Assembly (NCBI GenBank): GCA_023428025.1 | Contig: JAEYZN010000032.1 | Coordinates: forward strand, 19,108 to 83,107 | Source of the DNA: Bacillota bacterium | GTDB lineage: Bacteria > Bacillota > Clostridia > Christensenellales > SZUA-584 | Direction of reading: 5' to 3' | DNA: 64,000 nt | In this document: positions 42,342-51,700 of the stretch, piece after piece | Numbering within the stretch: the stretch's first letter is position 1 | Layout of the letters: every line of letters begins with the position of its first letter | Notes under the pieces: generated by a model | Database searches by the model: none | Told to the model about the DNA's origin: nothing | Seen by the model: the letters and a program-made list of their open reading frames with translations, nothing else | Position numbers and translations under genes: made by a program

Positions 42342-43880
42342 TCAGTCGTTGCTGAGCACCGCCGCGACGATCATGGTTTTCATCTCCTCGTCGTTGTCCA
42401 GCGCGTCCAGCAGCACCTGCACCACCTGCGCGTCAAACTGCGTGCCGGAGCCCTGTATCAGCTGGTGGCGCGTTTCCTCCAGCGAGAGATGCCGCCGGTA
42501 ATGGCGGTCGCTCATCATCGCGTCGAACGCGTCGGCCACCGATATGATACGGGACAGGATATCGATCTCATCGCCCTTGAGCCCGTCGGGGTAGCCGTTG
42601 CCGTCCATATGCTCGTGATGGTGCCGCACGATAGGCACGATGTCCGCGAACATCGACACCGCCGACAGTATCATCGCGCCCTTGATGGGATGGCGCTTGA
42701 CCTCTTCGTACTCGTCCTTCTCCAGCGTCTGGTTTTTCAGCAGGATGTCGTCCGCCGTGCCGATCTTGCCGATATCGTGGAACACACCGGCGATGCGCAG
42801 CTTTTCCAGTTCCTGCGGCGGCAGATTCATCTTCTTGCCGATTTTGGTGGCGTAATACGAGACGCGGTCCGAATGGCCGCGCGTGTATTCATCCTTGGCG
42901 TCCACCGCGAGGCGCAGTACCTCGATGGTGTCCATATAGCGCACCTTCAGCTGCGCGTAGGTGTTGTTGAGTTCCTCATTCTTGGTGTTGACCAGCGAGT
43001 GCAGGAACGCGTTGTTGATGGAAGACGCCGCCTGCCGCGCGTAGATCTGCATCAGCTTGATGCCCTCTTCCGAGTCGATGCCGTTCACATAGATGGCGCC
43101 AATCGGCGAGTTGTTCTCGTCACCCAGCGGAAAAATCACGCCGTTCGGGTTCCTCACCACCGTCATCTCGGTGCGCGCCCGCCCGATGGCCTCCATCAGC
43201 TCGTGGTCCAACAGTTCGGGGAACTCGTCGATATCCACGTTGTATTTGCCGATGCCTTTGAATATGCTCTTGCGGGCGGCATCGCTGTGCATCCGCTCGT
43301 TGCCGGGGATATCGTCCACCAGTATGAACGCGTCCGCGCTGCCCGTCATGGGCAGCAGCTGCAGCAGAATCTCCTCCAGAATGCTGCCGATGGGCTGCAG
43401 CTGGTATATCTTCGGGACGGACCCGAGTATGCTCTGGAGCCCGTCGCGGAACTGCTTGATGGTGCGCATCTGCGATATGGACTTGATGCCCGATTCGATC
43501 AGCAATTGGAGCTGGTCCATGCGATCGCTCTTTTCGCAGTAGGCCTGAATATCCAGCGATTTGATGGTGCTGATGGGCGGCGCCAGGTCCTTATGCCCTG
43601 TCAGCAGCAGTATGTAAAGCTCCGTGTTGGTGCGGCGTATCTGCTGCACCACCTCTTCGCCGTGTATGGGCTGCATGAAATAGTCGAGTATCAGCAGGTC
43701 GTAACGTTCGCGGGACAGTTCGTCCAATCCGTCGAGCGGGTTGGAGAAGCCTTTGCACCAGTAGCCGTTGCGGTTAAGCAGCGCCTGGATGCTGTCCAGT
43801 ATGCCTTCTTCGTCGTCGATGACCATAATCCTGTATTCCTGGGACAGCTCGACCCGTTGATTCCTACGCAATTTGGTCAT
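42342..43880 (-). CDS. Response regulator: REC, GAF-like and HD-GYP domains
   Basis: A 512-residue protein. The receiver domain (about residues 17-135) has IDDEEG, the phospho-Asp in LLILDYFMQP and the Lys in AYCEKS. A GAF-like middle region (about 150-315) includes VIFPLGDENNSPIGAIYVNG. The HD-GYP domain (about 330-500) has HSDRVSYYATKIG, GVFHDIGKIG and HHHEHMDGNGYPDG, so the output should be hydrolysis of cyclic di-GMP, not DNA binding. It overlaps the end of the kinase gene by 17 bases. GGAGG touches the ATG at 43880, so the in-frame TTG at 43871 (9 bases from GGAGG) may be the true start. Last gene of the NRPS operon. Confidence 0.9.
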   Translation of the reverse strand: MTKLRRNQRVELSQEYRIMVIDDEEGILDSIQALLNRNGYWCKGFSNPLDGLDELSRERYDLLILDYFMQPIHGEEVVQQIRRTNTELYILLLTGHKDLAPPISTIKSLDIQAYCEKSDRMDQLQLLIESGIKSISQMRTIKQFRDGLQSILGSVPKIYQLQPIGSILEEILLQLLPMTGSADAFILVDDIPGNERMHSDAARKSIFKGIGKYNVDIDEFPELLDHELMEAIGRARTEMTVVRNPNGVIFPLGDENNSPIGAIYVNGIDSEEGIKLMQIYARQAASSINNAFLHSLVNTKNEELNNTYAQLKVRYMDTIEVLRLAVDAKDEYTRGHSDRVSYYATKIGKKMNLPPQELEKLRIAGVFHDIGKIGTADDILLKNQTLEKDEYEEVKRHPIKGAMILSAVSMFADIVPIVRHHHEHMDGNGYPDGLKGDEIDILSRIISVADAFDAMMSDRHYRRHLSLEETRHQLIQGSGTQFDAQVVQVLLDALDNDEEMKTMIVAAVLSND

Positions 43881-45705
43881 CCTCCGTCGCGAGTTCGGCC
43901 GACAGCAGTGGCAGCTGGATATAGAATTTTGTCCCCTGTCCAGGGCTGGATTCAAACCACATATTTCCTCTGAACATCCCTTTTATTGTGCTGTACGACA
44001 TATATAACCCAAGGCCTGTCCCATGCTTGCCCTTGGTGGTCACCATTTCCTTGAAGATGCGGTCCTTCACCTTTTCGTCGATGCCCTTGCCGAAGTCGCA
44101 GACGATCATCAGCAGCGTATTCTCTTCGCGGACGATCTTGAGTATGATATCGCCGCCCTTACCGTCGTACGCCTGTATCGCGTTGACGATGATGTTGTCC
44201 AGTATCTGCACCATGCTGTTCACGTCACCGCCGATGCGCTGGCCCGTGTTCACCTGAATATCCTGCTTGTACTGGCATTTGTTCTTGATGATCTCGTGCT
44301 GCATCAATATCTTGACGCGCTTTAAAAGCTCGTCCACCGTAAACCATGTCTGGTCGGTGTTGGCGAACGTTGTGGCCTGGTCCTTCACCGTGGATATGAT
44401 GTCTGACATGTAGCCCATGTGCATCTTCATGCGGCCCAGCCATTTTTGCATCTCTCCGGCGATTTCGGTGTGATCCTCCACCGTCACCTCAGGGTCGCCC
44501 ACGGACGCGGCATATTCCTGCACCAGCCACGACACCTGATCGATACCGCCCGCGACAGACATGATGGGCGTTTTCAGGTTGTGCGCGATGCCGCCGATCA
44601 ACTGACCAAGGGACGCCAGTCGCTCTCTTTCCAGCATGATCGTCTGATTGTCCTGTATCTTGATCATGTCCTTGATATGCTGCGTAATATTTTTGAACAG
44701 AAGAATCACGCCGCTGCACCGGTCCCCCTGAACGATGGGCGTAAATTCAACAGTGTAATACTGCTTGGAATCTTCCGTTTCCACTTCGATATCTTTGACA
44801 AGCGTGGAATCGGCCTCGGCCGCGCTGATGATGAGCTCGCGGTACTGATCGGCGCTCAGGTTCGAGCGGTCCGCCTCTTTCAGTATTGTATAGAAATTCT
44901 CACCGCGCTGCAAGCCGGAAAAGTAATGAAAATTATCCACATAGGTTTTGTTGAACTCGATGATGTTCATATCCATGTCCACCACGATAAAACCGTCTGA
45001 GATGCGGTTAATCACCGTCTGCAGCGCGATGGGCGACACTTTGAGCAGGTTGAACCGGAACATCGCAAACAGATAGAACATGAGCATGAAGCCAAAGCCG
45101 ATGGGGGTCGAGTATACGTCAAAACCGTCCACGCCCAGCGTGTAGCATATATTGGGCACCAGCGGAATGATGCTGCCGATGATGATCAGCAGCGCGTGCA
45201 CCGAAAACAGCCCGCGGGTTTTGATTGCGATATAACACAGGTAAGTAAAGCCGACCGCCAGGCAGACATATGAGTATGCTGCATGAAAGTAGAAATACGC
45301 TCCAGGCACGTTGAGTTGTCCAACTGCCCCATAAGCCACATAAAACAAGGAATGAAAATCGTTGGTCCACGCCACGATCTGGGTGATGAGGGGCACGATG
45401 CACAGAAGCAGATACTTTTTTGTCAGTTCCTTGCCCGAATAAGCCCTGGCCAGAATGATAAGGCTGACCGGCACCATGGCAGCACCAATGTAGGTCACGT
45501 TCTCCCAAAACTCCACCATGTCCTGATTGCCGCCCGACAGTGAGCGCGCGATAACAGCGCCCGCCCAGATGAAAACCTCCACCACGGCCATGATGAAGAC
45601 ATAATGGATCACTCTCTTGTTTTCCGACAGCATGATATACACAAACATGATGACCAGCATCAGGATCGTAAAACACGTTGTGTAAAAACCCACATCAGAA
45701 ATCAT
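43864..45705 (-). CDS. Sensor histidine kinase: 7TM N-terminal domain, PAS, HisKA-like, HATPase
   Basis: A 613-residue membrane kinase. The first 225 residues are seven helices of the HisKA_7TM sensor type. A PAS domain follows (about 230-345; NRISDGFIVVDMDMNIIEFN). The phospho-His is in GQLIGGIAHNLKTPI, and the ATPase part has LDNIIVNAIQAY, DFGKGIDE and GTGLGLYMS. The start at 45705 lies 2 bases past the NRPS stop (TGACTCCATG), with GGGGAAG upstream, so it is tightly coupled to the NRPS. The 7TM domain probably senses a membrane-soluble or external ligand; a role in sensing the NRPS product is inferred only from operon position. Confidence 0.9.
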   Translation of the reverse strand: MISDVGFYTTCFTILMLVIMFVYIMLSENKRVIHYVFIMAVVEVFIWAGAVIARSLSGGNQDMVEFWENVTYIGAAMVPVSLIILARAYSGKELTKKYLLLCIVPLITQIVAWTNDFHSLFYVAYGAVGQLNVPGAYFYFHAAYSYVCLAVGFTYLCYIAIKTRGLFSVHALLIIIGSIIPLVPNICYTLGVDGFDVYSTPIGFGFMLMFYLFAMFRFNLLKVSPIALQTVINRISDGFIVVDMDMNIIEFNKTYVDNFHYFSGLQRGENFYTILKEADRSNLSADQYRELIISAAEADSTLVKDIEVETEDSKQYYTVEFTPIVQGDRCSGVILLFKNITQHIKDMIKIQDNQTIMLERERLASLGQLIGGIAHNLKTPIMSVAGGIDQVSWLVQEYAASVGDPEVTVEDHTEIAGEMQKWLGRMKMHMGYMSDIISTVKDQATTFANTDQTWFTVDELLKRVKILMQHEIIKNKCQYKQDIQVNTGQRIGGDVNSMVQILDNIIVNAIQAYDGKGGDIILKIVREENTLLMIVCDFGKGIDEKVKDRIFKEMVTTKGKHGTGLGLYMSYSTIKGMFRGNMWFESSPGQGTKFYIQLPLLSAELATEDDQIA

Positions 45706-45709
45706 GGAG

Positions 45710-48700
45710 TCAAGCTTCCCCCGTTCCCCCTTTGGATTCACTGTCTATGGCACGCATGAAGCGGCCAACATAAGTGCCGTTGATCACCGGCCACTGAAAC
45801 CCCACAGCACGCAGGGCTTTTTCGGTGATGTCCGCCGTTGCCGCTATACTGGCGGCCCGGCGATTGGGCTTCAGTTCCTCCATCAGCCCTGTCAGCATAT
45901 CCAACCGGCCCTGACGGCTTAAAGCGTTTATCTCCTGCGTGAATTCCTGATCGGATTTCACGCGGATTCGACAGCCGCTTTGTTCCATCAGAGCGACCAA
46001 CTCGCCAACCGTCAGCAAGTTGGCATTATACATATGATATATCGGTCGTATATGGTCCGGCATTAGCGCCAGCGCAATAATCGCCTGCGCACACGCGTCT
46101 GCGGGCGTCAGCTCCAGCCGCTCGCCCAGCATACCGGCGGGGACGATGCCCAGCCTGCGGATCGCAGCCATGCGGCTGGCGAAAGCGTTCTTGTCGGGCC
46201 GAAGCTGGAACCGGCCATCCGTCGTGGCCGTCAGCGTGCCCACGCGGAATATCCGCGCATTCACGCCGTCCGTCAGAGCATCCAGCACCGCCAGTTCCGC
46301 CAGAAACTTGCTGCGGACGTATTCGTTGTCGGCATAGTTCTGCCCAATGTAAAAATCATCCTCGGTAAACGCCGCCCGGCGTGGCGCATCATCCGGGAAG
46401 AGCGTCCCCGAGACGCTTTTGGTGGATATGTGCAGCAGCGCAGCCCCGGAGGCCTTTGCCAGAGCAATCACGTTTTTCGTTCCGTCCACATTCATCCGGT
46501 CAAACACGTCGGCGCTGCCGATATGGTCTGTGAGCGCAGCGCTGTGGATGATGGTGTCCGCCGTCATCGCTTTTGCCCAGCCCGCATCGCTCAAGCCAAG
46601 GTGCGCACGGGATATGTCTCCTCGCAGCGCGGCGGCCCTCTTCATGATGCCGGGGCAGTCGCCAAAATAGAACGCCAGCACATCCCGCAGATGTCGGGCG
46701 CAGGCCGCGTCGCTCGCTCCTCTGACGACGCAGAGCACCTCGGTATCCGGTCTGCCCGTCAGCTCGGCCAGCAGGTGCGCGCCCAAATAACCGGTTGCGC
46801 CGGTCAGCAGTACGCGCCGCAGGGCGGGCGGCTTTAAGTGCGGGTATTCGGGTACCTTTACGTCGCGCATCTTCTCGACCCGGCGGTATATCTTATCGTC
46901 ATGGGACGGCCCGGTATCCGCCACGCCTAAATTCATGCATATCCTGCGCAGTGTCTGCAGCTCGTAAAAATTGCGCGTGCGGACAGACCAGCCATACTGC
47001 AGCACCGCCGCCTGCACCTTGATCACGCCCAGCGAATCCCCGCCGAGCGCGAAAAAGCTGGAGTCCGGCCCGATGCTGTCCGTTTTCAGTATGCGCGACC
47101 AGACACGCGCCATCTTCTTTTCAGTATCGGTGAGTCTGCCGGATATGGCGGCTTTGCCCGCTGTGCTCACCCTGTCCGGCTCCTTTAAGGCTTTGCGGTC
47201 CACCTTGCCATTCAGCGTGGCGGGCAGCTCGGCCACCCTGACAAAGTATGACGGCACCATATAGACGGGGAGCTTTCTGTTCAGATGGGCGCGCATCAGC
47301 TCTTCGCTGACATCCTCGCTCTGCACGCAGTACGCGCACAGATACTTTTCCGTTCCGTCGCCCCAGTCCTTCACGACCGCTTCTTCCACACCCTTGATCT
47401 GCCGCATCGCGGCTTCGATCTCGCCCAGTTCAATGCGCAGGCCGCGTATCTTGATCTGGTGGTCCACCCGGCCGCACATCTCGATATCGCCGTTTTCCAG
47501 AAAGACGCAGACATCGCCCGTTTTGTACATCGTGTGCCCCGGCCAGAACGGATCGGGCAGGAACGATTTGCGGCTCAATTCCTCCCGGTTCAGATATCCG
47601 GCGGCCACGCCGAAGCCGCTGATATACCCTTCGCCCGGCACGCCGACAGGCACGGGCCGCCGGTTCCTGTCCAGTATGTACATGCGCGTGTTGATCACGG
47701 GCTGGCCGATGGTCACGGCGGAAGCGCTGGTCAGGTCCTTGAAGGAGGCGTATACAGTGGCTTCCGACGGGCCGTAGCCGTTGATAATGCGGGCGTTGAT
47801 GTGTCTTCTCAGCAGCTTCAGCAGGGACATCGGGATCATTTCTCCGCCCAGCACGATCTTTCGTATATAGCGCCCCGCCGCCTCGCGGAATGTGCGGCTC
47901 TCCATCATGATGCGCATGCGCGTCGGCGTTGTCTGTATGTACTCCACGTGGTGCGCATCGATAAGCTGCGCCAGCAGGTGCGCCTGGCGCAGCTCTTCCT
48001 CGGTGCACAGCACCAGCGTGCAGCCGAACAGCAGCGGCAGCACCGCATCTCCGATGAATATGTCGAAGGCCACGGTGGTCACCGAAATGCTCGTTTGAGA
48101 CGGCTCAAAGGCGATCGTCCTCTTCGACCCCTCATACAGGTTCAGCAGCCCGCGGCGCGGCAGCGCCGTTCCCTTGGGTAGGCCGGTGGACCCCGAGGTG
48201 TAAATGAGGTAGGCGTTATCCTCCGGCCGGTCTATGGGCGGCAGGTTGACATAAGGCCCGCTGTCCGGCACATCATGCGTATGCAGCACCTCGCCGCCGA
48301 AAGGCACGTCCACCGAGCCGTCCGTCACCAGTATTCTGGCTCCGCTGTCCGCCAGCATGAAGGACAGCCGCTCCGCCGGATACGCCGTATCCAGCGGCAG
48401 ATAAGCGCCGCCCGCCTTCAGCACGCCGAAAAGAGCCGCCATCAGGTCGGTGCTGCGCTGCATGCACAGTGCCACCGTGGTGTTGCGGCCCACGCCCTTC
48501 TTGCGCAGCAGCCACGCGAAACGGTTTGCGCGGGCATTCAACGCATCGAAAGTGAGCGCCGCGCCATCCGCAATCACCGCGGTCTTGCCGCCAAACCGCG
48601 CCGCCGTCTCTTCGAACACCGACTGGATGGTGCGTTCCCGGTCCAGCGGGCTGTCTGTCTGATTGAACCCCTGAGTGACCTGCCACAGCTCGCCCTGCGT

Positions 48701-51700
48701 CAGCATCGCCGCGTCACACAGCCGGGTATCCGGCTCCTGCACCAGCAACTCCGCCAGACGGCAAAAGTGCGCGGCCATGCGTTTGATCGTCGTCTTGTTG
48801 AACAGCCTGGTGTTGTATTCGAACTGGCATTGCAGGCCGTCCTGCTCATACACCTCCAGCGTCAGGTCCAGCTTGGATATACCCGCGTCAAACGGGTATA
48901 ATTTTGCGCCGGGCAGCGGAGGCTCGAAGCCCAGCTTAAGCAGAACCAGCATGGTGTCGAACAACGGGTTGCGGGACAGGTCCCGCGATAATCCCCTGTC
49001 GGCCACGATATGCTCGAAAGGACAATCCGCATTCGCGAGTGCCGCGAACACGCCGTGCGACAGCTCCTCAAAGAATTCCGCGAAGCTGTACCGGCCAAGC
49101 GGATAGCTGCGCAGCGGTACCGTGTTGATGAACACGCCCGCCATATCCTGCAGCTCGGGATGGGGCCTGCCCGCTACCGGTGTGCCCACGATGATATCTT
49201 CCTGTCCGGTGTACCGCGACAGCAGCACGTTGTACACCGCCAGCAGCGTCATAAACAGCGTGCCGCCCCGCTGCGCCGCGAATTCACGCAGCCTGTCGGC
49301 CTCCCGCGCGGGAAGCTCAAAGCCGTAGCGGGCGCCCTCAAAGCTCTGCTGGGGCGGCCTCGGCCTGTCGGTATGCAGGTTCAGCAGCGGCAGTTCGCCG
49401 GCCAGCGTGGCTTTCCAGTATTCGCGCTGGCGCTCCATCGCCTCTGTTTTTACCGACTCCCGCTGCCAGGCAGCGTAGTCCTTGTACTGTACCGCGAGCG
49501 GGGGCAATTTTCTGCCGTCATACAATGCGGCGAGATCGTTCATCAGCACCTCTTCCGTACGCGCGTCGCTGATGCTGTGGTGCATGTCGATGAACAGCAG
49601 GTGCTTTGTACCCGCGTCGATGAGGCACGCGCGCAGCAGGGGGGCTGCGCCCATGTCGAACGGCCTGACCAGTGATTTGAGCATCGCATTCAGGCGCCTC
49701 GGTTCGCAGGACAGTTCCTGAATAACGAACGGCATACGCTTTTCCACCTGCTGGCACAGCTCGCCGCCCTGCAGCGCGAACCGGGTGCGCAGCACCTCGT
49801 GGCGGGCGATAAGCCCTTCGAAAGCCGCCCGGAGGCGTTTCATATCCGGCTTGTCCGGCAGCACGAACGCGGCAGGCATGTTGTATGTAACGTTATCCTC
49901 CGTCTGAGACAGGACCCACATGCGCTGCTGTGCGGAGGAGACGGGGTAATGCTTCTGCTCCGGCACGGGGGTTATCGGCCGGTAGTCGCGCGCTTCCGCC
50001 ACGTCGATCAGCGCGGCAAAGTCTTTGAGATGCGGCGACCGGTTCACATCCTCCAGCCGGATGTCCACCGAAAAGCGCATCTGCACCTGCGCCAGCACGC
50101 GCACGATGCTGAGCGAATCGCCGCCGATATCGAAAAAGCTGTCGTTACGGCCGATGGTTCTGATATTCAGCGCCCCGCTCCATATCTCCGCCAGCGCCTC
50201 TTCCGTCGGCGTCTCGGGCGGCGCGTAATCGTCGATCAGCGTCTCCATCGCCAGCAGCGGGTCCGGCAGGCGGCTGCGGTCCACCTTGCCGCTCGTGTTA
50301 TACGGCAGGCTGTCCACCGGTACAAAATACGAAGGAACCATGTACGCGGGCAGATCGCGCAGCAGATGCGCTTTGATCTCCGCCTTGCCCGGCGGATTGC
50401 CGACGAGGTACGCGCACAGGAACTTGCGCCCGTCCGTGTCTTCCCGGTCCGCCACGGCGCAGGCCGTCACGCCGGGAATCTGGAGCAGCCGGTTCTCGAT
50501 CTCGCCCAGCTCGATGCGGTAACCGCGAATCTTCACCTGCTGGTCGATGCGGCCCAGGAACTCGATCTCGCCCAGCGGATACCAGCGCACGAGGTCGCCC
50601 GTGCGGTACAGCGTCTCCCCCGGCCTGAACGGGTTGTCCACAAAGCGCTCCGCCGTCAGCTCCGGCTTGTTGATGTAGCCGCGGGCCACGCCGCGCCCAC
50701 CGATGTACAGCTCTCCCGGCACGCCAATGGGCACCGGGTTTTTGTGCGCGTCCAGTATATACGCCTTCACGTTGTGCATGGGCCGCCCGATGTTGGGCAC
50801 CTTGGCGGTGGTGACGTCGGTGCACGTGCAGCAGATCGTGATCTCGGTGGGGCCGTAGAAATTGATGATGCGGGCGTTCGTCGCTTCCTGGACCTGCGCG
50901 AGCAGCTTTTCGGGCAGCACGTCGCCGCCCATGCCCACCTCGCGGAAGTCCTTCAGGCACGCCGCGCCCTGCTTGTCGGACAGCAGCAGCTCCATGCGCC
51001 CCGGCGTCACGCACAGCATGTTGACGCGCGCCAAACGGATCAGCTCCACCATATTGCGCGGGATGGACACCTCCTGCTCCTGCGCGAGCACCAGCACCGC
51101 GCCGTTCATCACGGAAAGCAGCAGCTCCATCACGCTGATGTCGAACGATATGGAGGCCGCGCACAGCAGGCGCGCGCCGGGAGAAAAGTCCCACAAACGG
51201 CTGAGCGAATACACAAAGTGCACGATGGAACGGTGCTCGATCTGCACGCCCTTGGGCTGACCGGTGGAGCCGGATGTATAGATGAGGTAAGCGAGGTTTT
51301 TGGGTTCGCACAGCGGCTCGGGCGCTGCCGCGCTCTCCAGCGCGATATCCGTGGGGATGATGACCAGGCTGCCGTCGTCCGCGAACTTATGCCGCAGGTC
51401 CGGCGATATCAGCAGCACCTTGGCGCCGCTGTCCTTCAATATATAGGCCAGACGTTCGGGCGGCAGCTCCGAATCGATGGGCAGAAACGCACCGCCCGCT
51501 TTCAGGGCCGCCATCACGCAGACGGGGTAGTCCATCGTCCGCTTCACCAGCAGGCCCACGATATCGTCCGGCCCCACGCCGTTGTCGCGCAGGCGGCGGG
51601 CCATTGCGGAGGAACGCTCGTCCAGCTGCCGGTACGTCATCGACTCGCCGCGGCACACCACCGCCACCTCGTCGCCGTCCAGCTGCGCCATGCGTTTGCG

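Noticed and set aside
42465..43973. A 502-residue plus-strand frame opposite the response regulator
   Set aside because: No motif, His/Val/Arg-rich shadow composition, and it crosses the real kinase/regulator boundary.
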